Source: Palsa-147 sp049279675 (lineage in GTDB: Bacteria; Acidobacteriota; Terriglobia; Acidiferrales; UBA7541). Taken from it: a stretch of DNA of 64,000 nucleotides. Numbering within the stretch: the stretch's first letter is position 1; each line of letters starts with the position of its first letter. This document shows, one piece after another, positions 1-9,054 of the stretch. The stretch lies in assembly GCA_049279675.1 (NCBI GenBank), contig JBAPOP010000101.1:22347-86346 (forward strand), in the 5' to 3' direction. The position numbers and the translations under genes are program-made. The notes beneath the pieces are model-generated. The model did not search any database and was not told the origin of the DNA. It was given only the letters and a program-made list of their open reading frames with translations.

Positions 1-2
1 AT

Positions 3-2237
3 TTTCCCGGCCACGGCGATGTGAGCGTGGATTCGCATCTCGCGCTTGCGACTGTGCCGGGAGATCGCGAGCGGCTTGAGAGCGTCGAGTTGGTTCCATT
101 TCGCGCGGCGATTGCGGCGGGCGTCGGCAGCATCATGACGGGACATTTGGCTGTGCCTGCGTTTGAGCCGGATACGAATCTGCCCGCGACAATGTCGCCG
201 CACATTCTGACCGATCTGCTGCGGAAAGAGCTTGGCTATGACGGATTGATTGTGACCGATGCGCTCGACATGGGCGGCGTGACGTCGCTTTATCCGCCGG
301 GTGACGTTGCGGCGCGTGCGGTGGCGGCCGGAGCGGATGTGCTGCTGCTCTCGCCGAACGACGACGCGGCGCTGCAGGCGCTTGAAGACGCGGTGAAATC
401 CGGGCGGATTCCAATGGCGCGAGTGGATGATGCCGTGCGGCGGATTTTGCGCGCGAAGGCGCGGCTCGGACTCGATAAAGATCGGTTTGTGGACGTCGAC
501 GCGATCAACACGAAGTTTGGGAAGCCGGAATTCATCGCTGCGGCGCAGGACATGGCGGATCGCGGCGTCACGCTGCTGCGTGACAGCGCGCACATCTTGC
601 CGCTCGATGCGGCGCGGCCGTTGCGGATTCTTCTTGTGCAGCTTTCTGGTGATTCCGATCCGTATCCGGGCACGACCTTCGAGAGCGAAGTACGCTCAAA
701 AGTGGACACGGTGACGGTGCTGCGCGCCGACACACAATTTTCAAAGGTGAGCGCGCTGAAACTGCCGGCACCGGATTCTTACGATGTGGCGATCGCGGCC
801 GTGTACGTGCGCGTGGCGGACCGCAAAGGAAGCGTTGGGCTGCCGGACGAGCAGGCGGCGATTGTGAATGATCTGATTGCGGGGCCGAAGCCGGTGATCG
901 TCGCGGCGTTTGGCAGCCCGTACTTGATCGAGCGATTTCCAAACGCGAAGACGTGGATTGCGGAATTCAGCACGCCCGATATTTCGCAGCGAGCGGTGGC
1001 GCGAGCGATTTTCGGAGAGAGCGCAATCGGCGGGAAAATTCCCGTCACTGTGCCGGGAGTTGCGAAACGCGGCGACGGAATCGCTCTTGCGAAATATTCG
1101 ATGACGCTTACGCCTGGGTCCGCCGAAATGAACGCGCGGCTGAAGCACGCGTATGAAGTGCTCGATCAGGCGGTGGACACTGGCGCGTTTCCGGGCGGCG
1201 TACTCGCCGTCGGCTACGGCGATAATTTCGCGGTGCATCCGTTTGGAAGATTCACTTACGAGAAGAGTTCACCTGCGGTGAGCGCGGACACGATGTACGA
1301 TCTCGCGTCGGTAACGAAGGTGGTGGCAACGACGACCTCGATCATGCTGCTCGAGGAAGATCACCGGATTGACATCAATTTGCCGGTGTCGCGTTACTTT
1401 CCTGAATGGATGAACGCCGCGGCGAAAGATCCGAAACCGGAGTGGCGCGCGAAGGTGACGGTGCGGAATCTGCTGCTTCACGATTCGGGGCTTCCGGCGC
1501 ATCGGAAGTTTTACGAGGAAGTTGATGGCAAGGACAAAGTGATTGCGCGCGTGGTTGCGGAGCCGCTGGTGTCAGAGCCCGGGACAAAGGTCGAGTATTC
1601 GGATTTAGGGTTTATGCTTCTCGGCGAAATCGTCGAGCGGCTTACGGGACAATATCTCGACGCGTTTGCGAACGATGAGATTTTCGAACCACTCGGGATG
1701 ACGCACACAATGTTCGAACCTCCGAAATCGCTCCGAAAGTTGATTCCGCCAGAGGAAAAAAACGCAGAGGGCCGCGAAGGCGTGATCCAGGGCGAAGTGC
1801 ACGATGGAAACGCGTTTGCGATGGATGGCGTGTCCGGCCATGCAGGATTATTTTCGACGGCGGGCGATCTTGCGATCTTCGCGCAGATGATGCTGAACGG
1901 CGGAATTTACGCGCAGCACCGGCTGCTCGAACGAGCGACGATCGACGAATTCACGGCGCGCGTGCAGATCGGAAATTCCGCGCGGACGATCGGCTGGGAT
2001 GTGCCGGTTGAGCCTTCGTCGAGCGGTGAATATTTTTCGCCGCACAGTTTTGGGCACACGGGATTCACGGGCACATCCATTTGGATCGACCCGGACAAAC
2101 AATTGTTTGTGATTCTGCTGACGAACCGGGTTTATCCGACGGCGGAGAACATCAAGATCCGCCAGGTGCGGCCGATCCTGCATGATGCGATTGTCGAGGG
2201 ACTGGGCCTTGCAACGGGCCGCGCCGCGGCCCATTAG
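3..2237 (+). CDS. GH3 beta-N-acetylhexosaminidase (NagZ-type) fused to a beta-lactamase-like serine hydrolase, 5' truncated
   Basis: The reading frame is already open at base 3 with FPGHGDVSVDSH, the GH3 NagZ signature whose Asp-x-His (codons at 30 and 36) forms the acid/base dyad; the true start lies left of the window. The GH3 nucleophile Asp is in VTDALDMGG (codon 258-260). A GH3 C-terminal domain follows to about nt 1080. From about nt 1130 to the stop there is a class-C beta-lactamase/esterase-like domain with SVTK (SxxK, near nt 1306), YSD (near 1594) and HTG (near 2053). GH3 enzymes of this type release GlcNAc from muropeptides; the serine-hydrolase half may act on peptide or ester bonds of the same material (inference). 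murQ and murA follow on the same strand, which supports a role in peptidoglycan recycling. Cellular location cannot be judged because the N-terminus is missing. Confidence 0.9.
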   Translation, partial: FPGHGDVSVDSHLALATVPGDRERLESVELVPFRAAIAAGVGSIMTGHLAVPAFEPDTNLPATMSPHILTDLLRKELGYDGLIVTDALDMGGVTSLYPPGDVAARAVAAGADVLLLSPNDDAALQALEDAVKSGRIPMARVDDAVRRILRAKARLGLDKDRFVDVDAINTKFGKPEFIAAAQDMADRGVTLLRDSAHILPLDAARPLRILLVQLSGDSDPYPGTTFESEVRSKVDTVTVLRADTQFSKVSALKLPAPDSYDVAIAAVYVRVADRKGSVGLPDEQAAIVNDLIAGPKPVIVAAFGSPYLIERFPNAKTWIAEFSTPDISQRAVARAIFGESAIGGKIPVTVPGVAKRGDGIALAKYSMTLTPGSAEMNARLKHAYEVLDQAVDTGAFPGGVLAVGYGDNFAVHPFGRFTYEKSSPAVSADTMYDLASVTKVVATTTSIMLLEEDHRIDINLPVSRYFPEWMNAAAKDPKPEWRAKVTVRNLLLHDSGLPAHRKFYEEVDGKDKVIARVVAEPLVSEPGTKVEYSDLGFMLLGEIVERLTGQYLDAFANDEIFEPLGMTHTMFEPPKSLRKLIPPEEKNAEGREGVIQGEVHDGNAFAMDGVSGHAGLFSTAGDLAIFAQMMLNGGIYAQHRLLERATIDEFTARVQIGNSARTIGWDVPVEPSSSGEYFSPHSFGHTGFTGTSIWIDPDKQLFVILLTNRVYPTAENIKIRQVRPILHDAIVEGLGLATGRAAAH

Positions 2238-2311
2238 TTGAAGCGGTACGTTTTCGAAACACTCCGGCCTTCCCTCCGTGACGAACCAATTCCAAAGTTA
2301 TAATTCCGAAG

Positions 2312-3244
2312 ATGAAATCGCGCGCGACTAAATTGGCTGCGACCGAGCGGCCTAATCCGAGATCGTCTGGTCTCGACCGCAAGACGACACTCGAGATTTT
2401 GCGAACCATCAATCGCGAGGACGCGAGAGTAGCGGCTGCGGTGGCGCGAGAACTGCCGGCGATCGCGCGAACCGTGGACGCGATTGCGCGAGCGTTTCGG
2501 CGCGGCGGACGATTGATTTATGTGGGCGCGGGCTCGAGCGGGAGGATGGGGGCGCTCGATGCATCCGAATGCCCGCCGACATTTGGAGTGCCGAGGTCGC
2601 GCGTGCAAGCTGTCATTGCGGGCGGGCGGCGCGCGCTGACGGATGCCGTCGAAGGCGCTGAGGATTCCGGAACGCAAGGAGCGCGAGAGATTGCCGCGCG
2701 GCGCGTGGGAGCGAATGACGTGGTGGTCGGGATCGCCGCGGCGGGTACGACGCCGTATGTAATTGGGGCGCTGCGGGAGGCGCGGAAGCGCAAAGCGTTT
2801 ACGGTGGCGCTGACCGCGAATCGTAATACGCCGATGGCCAAGTTGGCACGCGTTGCGATTGCGGTGGAAACGGGGCCGGAAGTGCTCACAGGCTCGACGC
2901 GAATGAAAGCAGGGACGGCGCAGAAAATGGTCCTGAACATGCTTTCAACAGCAGCGATGGTGCGCGTGGGCCGGGTCTATGACAATCTAATGATTGATGT
3001 GGCGATGACAAATGAGAAGTTGCTGCGACGCGCGGTGAGGATACTTCAACAAGCGAGCGGGAAGACCGCGTTGGCGGCGGAACACGCATTGCGTCAATCG
3101 GGACACGATTTGAGGACGGCGCTGGTGATGCTAAAGAGCGGCGCGACACGCGAAGAAGCACGGACGCGACTCGCGGCGGAACGCGGCGATTTGAGAAGAG
3201 CGCTCGAAAGTGGCGCGGCGCGAAACCGGCGCTACAGAAAATAA
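2312..3244 (+). CDS. murQ: N-acetylmuramic acid 6-phosphate etherase
   Basis: 310-residue SIS-fold enzyme that cleaves the D-lactyl ether of MurNAc-6-phosphate to GlcNAc-6-phosphate and lactate during cytoplasmic peptidoglycan recycling. It carries the family signatures YVGAGSSGRMGALDASECPP (residues ~69-88, including the conserved Glu) and GSTRMKAGTAQKMVLN (~195), followed by the typical C-terminal helical region. Length matches the family (about 300). It starts 74 bases after the GH3/beta-lactamase gene and ends 4 bases before murA, so the three probably form one transcript. No MurNAc phosphotransferase system or anhydro-MurNAc kinase is seen nearby, so the source of its substrate is not shown here. 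Confidence 0.95.
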   Translation: MKSRATKLAATERPNPRSSGLDRKTTLEILRTINREDARVAAAVARELPAIARTVDAIARAFRRGGRLIYVGAGSSGRMGALDASECPPTFGVPRSRVQAVIAGGRRALTDAVEGAEDSGTQGAREIAARRVGANDVVVGIAAAGTTPYVIGALREARKRKAFTVALTANRNTPMAKLARVAIAVETGPEVLTGSTRMKAGTAQKMVLNMLSTAAMVRVGRVYDNLMIDVAMTNEKLLRRAVRILQQASGKTALAAEHALRQSGHDLRTALVMLKSGATREEARTRLAAERGDLRRALESGAARNRRYRK

Positions 3245-3248
3245 GAGC

Positions 3249-4517
3249 ATGGACAGATTCAAAATCGAAGGCGGACGGCGGCTCGAAGGCACGGTGCGAA
3301 TCAGCGGGTCGAAGAACGCCTCGTTGCCCGCGATGGCCGCGGCGCTGCTGACGAGTGAGCCGATGACGCTCACGAATATTCCAGCGGTTCGCGACATCAT
3401 TACGATGGCAAAACTGCTCGCGCACATGCGGGCGGTGGTGCAGAGTCCCGATCTCCCTCCGACTGAATTCACGATCCGCGCCGAAGATATTTCGCATGCG
3501 GAAGCGCCCTACGAACTGGTGAAGACGATGCGTGCATCGGTGCTGACGCTCGGGCCGCTCGTTGCGAGATTTGGTTACGCGCGAGTTTCGCTGCCCGGCG
3601 GATGCGCGATCGGCGCGCGGCCGATTGATTTGCACATTCAAGCGCTCGAAAAAATGGGCGCGGCGATCACGGTGGACCACGGATACGTGGAAGCGCGGGC
3701 CAAGCGGCTGCACGGAGCGAGAATTCATTTCGACAAGATTACGGTGACGGGCACGGAAAATATTTTGACGGCGGCCGTGCTCGCGGAAGGCGAATCCATT
3801 CTGATGAACGCGGCGCGGGAACCGGAAGTGACAGATCTCGCGGAATTGCTGATCAAGATGGGCGCAAAGATCGAGGGCCTGGGGACGCCGGAGCTTCGGG
3901 TTCAGGGCGTGGAGAGACTTCACGGGACGTCGCACGCGGTGATTCCCGATCGCATAGAGGCGGGAACGTTCGTGGTTGCTGCGGCAATCACGGGCGGAGA
4001 TGTCACGCTGACGAATTGCGCGCCGCTGCATTTGACGGCTGTGCTCGATCACTTGAGGGGATGCGGCGTCGAAATCGAGGAATTGAGCGAAACGTCCATG
4101 CGGGTTCGCGCGCCGCACGGGTTGCGAGGCGCGGATATTACGACGGAAGAATATCCGGGCTTTCCGACGGACATGCAGGCTCAATACGTGGCGCTCGCGA
4201 CGCAGGCGCAAGGGACATCCGTGATTACGGAGACGATTTTCGAGAACCGATTCCTGCACGCGAGCGAAATGATTCGCATGGGAGCGAACATTTCAGTGGA
4301 TGGGCGGCAGGCGATCGTGCGGGGGCCATCGAAGCTGAGCGGCGCAGTGGTGATCGCGTCGGACCTGCGGGCGAGCGCATCGCTTGTACTCGCCGCGCTG
4401 GTTGCGAACAATACGACCTACATTGACAGGATTTACCATCTCGACCGCGGCTACGAATACCTCGAGGCGAAATTGCGAGACCTCGGCGCGAACATCGAAC
4501 GGCAATCGAACCCATAG
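3249..4517 (+). CDS. murA: UDP-N-acetylglucosamine 1-carboxyvinyltransferase
   Basis: 422-residue cytoplasmic enzyme that transfers enolpyruvate from PEP to UDP-GlcNAc, the first committed step of peptidoglycan synthesis and the target of fosfomycin. The catalytic-loop Cys is present at residue 119 in LPGGCAIGARPIDLH, so the protein is predicted fosfomycin-sensitive at that position. The N-terminal UDP-GlcNAc motif SGSKNASLP is at ~16-24. The ATG at 3249, four bases after the murQ stop, gives the normal N-terminus MDRFKIEGG; an upstream in-frame ATG at 3210 would overlap murQ by 35 bases and is less likely. It is the last gene of the cell-wall group and converges on pnp. Confidence 0.96.
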   Translation: MDRFKIEGGRRLEGTVRISGSKNASLPAMAAALLTSEPMTLTNIPAVRDIITMAKLLAHMRAVVQSPDLPPTEFTIRAEDISHAEAPYELVKTMRASVLTLGPLVARFGYARVSLPGGCAIGARPIDLHIQALEKMGAAITVDHGYVEARAKRLHGARIHFDKITVTGTENILTAAVLAEGESILMNAAREPEVTDLAELLIKMGAKIEGLGTPELRVQGVERLHGTSHAVIPDRIEAGTFVVAAAITGGDVTLTNCAPLHLTAVLDHLRGCGVEIEELSETSMRVRAPHGLRGADITTEEYPGFPTDMQAQYVALATQAQGTSVITETIFENRFLHASEMIRMGANISVDGRQAIVRGPSKLSGAVVIASDLRASASLVLAALVANNTTYIDRIYHLDRGYEYLEAKLRDLGANIERQSNP

Positions 4518-4524
4518 TGAAATG

Positions 4525-4551
4525 AAAAAGGGAGGCGATTTTGCGCCTCCC
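4525..4551 (-). terminator. Intrinsic terminator downstream of pnp
   Basis: GGGAGGCG (4530-4537), a six-base loop, then CGCCTCCC (4544-4551) form an 8 bp GC-rich stem. On the minus strand the stem is followed by TTTTT (4529-4525), the usual layout of an intrinsic terminator for pnp. The plus-strand side lacks a T run, so it is at best a weak terminator for murA. Confidence 0.85.
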
Positions 4552-4594
4552 TTCCTCAGATGACTTCGATTTGTAGCGGTCTGCCGCTGCGGAA

Positions 4595-6709
4595 TTAAGC
4601 GGTGGTTCCTTTTTCCTGTTTATCGCGCGCTTCCTTCAGAAGAGCTTTGCGGCTGAGGCGAACTTTGTTGCCCTCGATCGCAAGGACCTTGACCATCACC
4701 TGATCGCCTTCCTTAAGCGCATCGCGAACCGAGCGGATTCGCTGCTCGGCGATTTCGCTGATGTGCAAGAGGCCATCGGTGCCGGGGAAAATCTCCACGA
4801 AGGCGCCGAATTCGGCGATGCGCACCACGGTGCCGAGATAGGTCTTTCCGATTTCGGCGGTGGCGGTGACATCGCGAATCATTTTGAGGGCCGTTTCGGC
4901 AGCCTTGCCGTCGGACGCGAAGACATTCACTTTGCCATCGTCGTTGACGTCGATTTTCACTCCGGTGGCTTCCGTGATGGAGCGAATCTTCTTGCCGCCC
5001 GGCCCGATCAAGTCGCGGATCTTATCGGTTGGGATCGTGAGCATGAAGAGGTGCGGCGCGTACGGAGAGATTTCTGTGCGCGCCTTGTCGATGGTGCGAT
5101 CCATGATGTCGAGAATCTCGATACGCGCCTTGCGCGCCTGCGCGAGCGCTTCCTTCATCATCGGAATGCTGACACCGCCCACTTTGATATCCATTTGCAG
5201 CGCCGTAATTCCCTGCCGCGTTCCGGCAACTTTGAAATCCATATCGCCGTAATGGTCTTCGGCTCCCGCGATGTCCGTGAGAATCGCGAAGTTCGAACCC
5301 TCGACTACAAGACCCATGGCGATGCCCGCGCAAGCCGATTTCATCGGCACGCCGGCATGCATCAGCGCGAGCGAGCCGCCGCAGACCGTTGCCATCGAAG
5401 ACGAACCGTTCGATTCGAGGATGTCGGAGACGACGCGCATGGCGTACGGAAAGTCCTCTTCGGTCGGAAGCAGGCTCGAGAGAGCGCGCTCAGCAAGAGC
5501 GCCGTGGCCGATTTCGCGACGCCCCGGTCCGCGAAGGAACTTGACCTCGCCAACCGAAAACGGCGGGAAATTGTAGTGGAGCATGAAGCGCTTGAACGAC
5601 TCTTCCTCGAAGAGCAAATCGAGACGCTGCTTATCTTCTTTCGTTCCGAGCGTGACGGTCGCGAGGGCCTGCGTTTCACCACGAGTGAAAAGGGCGGAAC
5701 CATGGACGCGCGGGAGCATGCCGATTTCGCAGGTGATCTGGCGAATCTGGTCAAACGCGCGCGCATCGGGACGACGGCGGCGAACGAGAATGTCCTCGCG
5801 GAAATAATTCTCGCGCATGCGCTCGAAAGCGCGGTAGGCGAGTTTGCGCTTGGCTTCGTCGTCTTCGGGAATGCCTTCGAGAATTTCCTTCTTGATGGCG
5901 TCCACAAGCCCGTAGCTCTCGAGCTTGGGATACTTCGCCGTGTCGAGCGCATCATGGAGACGCGCGCCGAATTTCTGTTCGATCTCTTTTGCGAGCGCTT
6001 CGTCAAACGGCGGAGGCGCGACGGCCAACTTCTTCGGCTGAACTTTTGCGTGAAGCTCGCGAATCGCGGCAATGATTTTGCGGACTTGCTCGTGGCCGAA
6101 GGCGAGGGCCTGGGTCACCATGTCCTCGGAGACTTCGAGGGAGCCGGCCTCGACCATGACGATCGCTTCGTCGGAGCCAGCGACGACGATGTTCAACGTG
6201 CTCGTCTTCTGTTCGGCGACAGTGGGATTGCAAACGAGCTTTCCGTCAAGCATGCCGACGCGAACAGCGGCAATCGGCGTGGTGAAAGGGATGTTCGAGC
6301 AAAAAAGAGCGGCTGAGGACGTGGTGACACCGATCACGTCGGGATCGTTTTCGCTGTCGGCTGAAAGAACCAGGGCGACGATCTGCGTCTCGGTGGACCA
6401 TCCTTCGGGAAATAGCGGGCGCAGCGGCCGGTCAATCAGACGCGACGTCAGAATCTCGCGCTCGGATGGCCGCCCTTCACGTTTGAAGAATCCGCCGGGG
6501 ATTTTACCGGCCGAATATGTGTTCTCGCGATAATCCACGGTGAGAGGAAGAAAATCCTTCTCCGTGGCTCTTGAATCCATGCAGGCGGTGGCGAGCAATA
6601 CCGTGTCGCCATACGTGGCTACGACAGAACCATGAGCCTGACGAGCTATTTTGCCCGTCTCGAACTTCAACATGCGGCCGCCAATTTCAACACTAACTTG
6701 ATGCGACAT
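4595..6709 (-). CDS. pnp: Polyribonucleotide nucleotidyltransferase (PNPase)
   Basis: 704-residue phosphorolytic 3'-5' exoribonuclease and degradosome component. Two RNase PH domains (about residues 1-230 and 310-540) are joined by a helical linker. They are followed by a KH domain with the GPGGKKI loop (~560) and an S1 RNA-binding domain (~620-690, GTVVRIAEFGAFVEIFPG). The chosen ATG at 6709 gives MSHQVSVEIGG and has GGAGG about 11 bases upstream; a longer in-frame start at 6739 would include that ribosome site and is rejected. It lies downstream of rpsO in the conserved rpsO-pnp order. Confidence 0.97.
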   Translation of the reverse strand: MSHQVSVEIGGRMLKFETGKIARQAHGSVVATYGDTVLLATACMDSRATEKDFLPLTVDYRENTYSAGKIPGGFFKREGRPSEREILTSRLIDRPLRPLFPEGWSTETQIVALVLSADSENDPDVIGVTTSSAALFCSNIPFTTPIAAVRVGMLDGKLVCNPTVAEQKTSTLNIVVAGSDEAIVMVEAGSLEVSEDMVTQALAFGHEQVRKIIAAIRELHAKVQPKKLAVAPPPFDEALAKEIEQKFGARLHDALDTAKYPKLESYGLVDAIKKEILEGIPEDDEAKRKLAYRAFERMRENYFREDILVRRRRPDARAFDQIRQITCEIGMLPRVHGSALFTRGETQALATVTLGTKEDKQRLDLLFEEESFKRFMLHYNFPPFSVGEVKFLRGPGRREIGHGALAERALSSLLPTEEDFPYAMRVVSDILESNGSSSMATVCGGSLALMHAGVPMKSACAGIAMGLVVEGSNFAILTDIAGAEDHYGDMDFKVAGTRQGITALQMDIKVGGVSIPMMKEALAQARKARIEILDIMDRTIDKARTEISPYAPHLFMLTIPTDKIRDLIGPGGKKIRSITEATGVKIDVNDDGKVNVFASDGKAAETALKMIRDVTATAEIGKTYLGTVVRIAEFGAFVEIFPGTDGLLHISEIAEQRIRSVRDALKEGDQVMVKVLAIEGNKVRLSRKALLKEARDKQEKGTTA

Positions 6710-6856
6710 AAACTTTAAAAACCTCCGCGCCCGGGCCAACCCGGACGCAATTCAAATCTGCGGGAGATAATCCCTTGCAGTGTAGGAAGAGAACGAAGGA
6801 GAGAAGCTGCGCGGAAGCGCTCAGCAGTGCGGCGGCTGCAAACAAACTACCGCCTT

Positions 6857-6891
6857 GCCCGAAACCGGGCTAGACACTTTGCTTAAGCAAA
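6857..6891 (-). other. Inverted repeats in the rpsO-pnp spacer
   Basis: The 223-base spacer between rpsO and pnp holds a small hairpin, GCCCG-AAAC-CGGGC (6857-6870), and a perfect 14-base palindrome TTTGCTTAAGCAAA (6878-6891). In other bacteria the pnp leader folds into a stem that is processed by RNase III and controls PNPase autogenously. Whether these short elements do that here is inference. Confidence 0.4.
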
Positions 6892-6932
6892 CAGGGAGGC
6901 GGTTGCGGCCAGGGCCGCTAAGGAATGCCGCA

Positions 6933-7193
6933 CTACTTGCGCAAACTGAGTCTTTCGACAATCTCGCGATACCGATCCGGGTCGCGACGGTTCAAGTAAT
7001 CCAAAAGCCGACGCCGCTTGTTGACCATCATGATCAACCCGCGCCGTGAGGCATGGTCCTTGACGTGGGAACGGAGATGCGTGGTCAAATAGTTGATTCG
7101 CTCGCTCAACAGGGCAATTTGCACTTCCGGAGAGCCCGTGTCTTTGGCATGCTGGCGATACTGCTCGAGAATTTCCAACTTGGCCTCGCTCAA
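6933..7193 (-). CDS. rpsO: Ribosomal protein uS15
   Basis: 86-residue small-subunit protein that binds 16S rRNA early in 30S assembly. Visible family motifs include TGSPEVQIALLSERINYLTTH, HVKDHASRRGL and the C-terminal RRRLLDYLNRRD. The only suitable start is TTG at 7193, preceded by the purine-rich GGAAGGGGGAA; an ATG at 7198 is out of frame and stops at once. A TTG start on a ribosomal-protein gene suggests reduced or regulated translation. pnp lies downstream. Confidence 0.96.
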   Translation of the reverse strand: MSEAKLEILEQYRQHAKDTGSPEVQIALLSERINYLTTHLRSHVKDHASRRGLIMMVNKRRRLLDYLNRRDPDRYREIVERLSLRK

Positions 7194-7258
7194 CGCATTC
7201 CCCCTTCCGTGACGCGCACCCTACTCTCTGCACTTTGGTCTCTTCGTCTACGGGATTT

Positions 7259-7267
7259 ACTGTAGCA
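7259..7267 (-). promoter_or_regulatory. Possible extended -10 promoter of rpsO
   Basis: On the minus strand TGCTACAGT (7267-7259) resembles an extended -10 box (TGnTAnnnT) about 65 bases before the rpsO start. No clear -35 box is visible. Weak sequence match only. Confidence 0.3.
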
Positions 7268-7448
7268 CACACAAAATAAGGTGGCAAAGAAAGAAATTAT
7301 TCGGAGGGAGAGCGCGTCTGGCGAGAGATTTGAAGTAAAAGTTTGGAGAATTTGGCGCGATTAGTCGTCAGCTCGCGCAAATTCGATCAGGACAAAGCGT
7401 GCTAGCTTAGCCGAACAGCCATCGAGATATTTTCATGCACAGCGGCCT

Positions 7449-8444
7449 TCAGGAAACTGCGCCGCCGTGCAAAAGAACGCGCGCAAGACGTTCGAGCGGA
7501 AGATTTCCTCCGCTGAGAATGCCGACGACTTTTTTTCCGCGGACCTGATCTTTGATCTTAACCGCGCCCGCGAGAGACACCGCGCCTGCGCCTTCCGCAA
7601 GAAGTTTCGTTTGTTGCGCGAGCATTCGAATTGCGTCGTTGATCTCTTCGTCGGATACGAGCAGAAAATCGGCGAGCAAGTCGCGAAGAATCGGCGTCGT
7701 TAATTCGGCGGGAACGCTCGTGCCGATGCCTTCGTGTTCGGTCTTCAAGAGCGAGTGCTTGCGCAGATGGCCTTCGCTCCACGCGTGCCAGACCGCCGGA
7801 GCTTGATCCGATTGCACGCCGATGACTCTCACACTGGGATTCTCATGCCGCGCGACGATGGCGCTGCCGGATGCCGCGCTACCCGCGCCGACAGGCGAGA
7901 AGATGATATCCACATCCGGCAAATCTTCGAAAATTTCGAGAGCCATCGTGCCAACGCCCGCGATCAGTTTCGGTTCATTCGCGTGATGCACGTAGCGAAG
8001 TCCTTCCTCCCGGGCGACGCGCTGCGCCTCAGTGACGGCCTCGTCAGTATCGCGGCCGTGAAGGCGGACTTCGGCGCCGAAGCCGCGAATGGCATTGACC
8101 TTGAACATATTCGGATTCACGGCAGGCATATAAACGACGACGCGCGCGCCGAAAAGACGCGCGGCATAGGCGAGAGATTGACCATGATTTCCGGCGCTGG
8201 CGGAGATCAATTGAAGGCGCTTCTCGTTCTCGGTGAGACTCCCCATGAAATTAATTCCGCCGCGGACTTTAAATGCGCCGGTCGGCTGGAAGATTTCTGC
8301 TTTGATGTAGTATTCGCAGCCGAGTTGCTCGGAAAGCGACGGGCTATAGATCAAAGGCGTTTTGCGGAGATGCTGGGAGATTAGCGTGCGCGCCGTGACG
8401 ATGTCGTCGAATGTCGGCGGCTTCAAGACGGTATCGGTAGGCAT
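7449..8444 (-). CDS. Threonine dehydratase-like PLP enzyme (fold type II)
   Basis: 331-residue PLP enzyme of the serine/threonine dehydratase family. It has the Schiff-base lysine in PTGAFKVRGG (~51), the cofactor-phosphate loop SAGNHGQ (~80) and the glycine-rich GGNLPLE near the C-terminus. It lacks the C-terminal ACT-like regulatory domain of biosynthetic IlvA, so it resembles the short catabolic dehydratases and serine/threonine racemases. The ATG at 8444 has TGAGGAAACG just upstream and lies 7 bases after the folE stop; the longer in-frame extension would run into folE. It is the last gene of the pterin operon, and why a dehydratase sits there is not evident. Confidence 0.85.
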   Translation of the reverse strand: MPTDTVLKPPTFDDIVTARTLISQHLRKTPLIYSPSLSEQLGCEYYIKAEIFQPTGAFKVRGGINFMGSLTENEKRLQLISASAGNHGQSLAYAARLFGARVVVYMPAVNPNMFKVNAIRGFGAEVRLHGRDTDEAVTEAQRVAREEGLRYVHHANEPKLIAGVGTMALEIFEDLPDVDIIFSPVGAGSAASGSAIVARHENPSVRVIGVQSDQAPAVWHAWSEGHLRKHSLLKTEHEGIGTSVPAELTTPILRDLLADFLLVSDEEINDAIRMLAQQTKLLAEGAGAVSLAGAVKIKDQVRGKKVVGILSGGNLPLERLARVLLHGGAVS

Positions 8445-8451
8445 CGTTTCC

Positions 8452-9054
8452 TCAGGATTTTGGAGTGCGGATGAGCGAAAGAAATTCATCGCGAGTCTGT
8501 TTGTTGTCGCGGAAAGCGCCAAGCATGGCGCTTGTCATCGCGGAGGAGTGTTGCTTCTCGACGCCTCGCATCACCATGCAAAGATGGCGCGCCTCGATGA
8601 TTACGCCCACACCTTCCGGGCTGAGCTTGTCCTGAATCGCTTTCGCGATCTGGCTCGTGAGGCGCTCCTGAATCTGCAAGCGGCGCGAAAACATGTTCAC
8701 GAGCCGCGCGATCTTGCTTAGGCCGATCACTTTTTTCGAGGGAATGTACGCGACGTGGCACTTGCCGAAAAACGGCAGGAGATGGTGCTCGCACATGCTG
8801 AAGACTTCGATGTCTTTTACGACTACCATTTGGTCGTAGCAAACGCTAAAGACGGCGCCATTCAAAATTTTCTCCGGATCCTGACGATAGCCGCTCGTCA
8901 GGAATTGGAGGGCTTTCGCAAAGCGTTCCGGCGTGCGGCGCAGGCCTTCGCGGTTCGGATCCTCGCCGAGTTGGATCAAAATCTTGCGAACGTGGTCGGC
9001 GATGGTCTCTTCCGACTCGGACACCTTCAGAATTGTTTCAATGGACTCGCTCAT
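8452..9054 (-). CDS. folE: GTP cyclohydrolase I
   Basis: 200-residue enzyme converting GTP to 7,8-dihydroneopterin triphosphate, the entry point to folate, tetrahydrobiopterin-like pterins and queuosine precursors. The zinc-binding residues are visible in FSMCEHHLLPF (Cys and His) and RHLCMVMRG (second Cys). Length matches the decameric bacterial and eukaryotic form. Its ATG overlaps the TGA of the preceding pterin-synthase paralogue (ATGA, 9054-9051), so translation is probably coupled and its product is available to the two synthases encoded next to it. Confidence 0.96.
   Translation of the reverse strand: MSESIETILKVSESEETIADHVRKILIQLGEDPNREGLRRTPERFAKALQFLTSGYRQDPEKILNGAVFSVCYDQMVVVKDIEVFSMCEHHLLPFFGKCHVAYIPSKKVIGLSKIARLVNMFSRRLQIQERLTSQIAKAIQDKLSPEGVGVIIEARHLCMVMRGVEKQHSSAMTSAMLGAFRDNKQTRDEFLSLIRTPKS

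Noticed and set aside
2886..4259. 457-codon minus-strand frame opposite murQ and murA
   Set aside because: Antisense shadow with no recognisable domain.
4763..6316. 517-codon open frame on the plus strand opposite pnp
   Set aside because: Fully antisense to pnp; composition is that of a shadow frame (His/Arg/Asp-rich) and no domain is visible.
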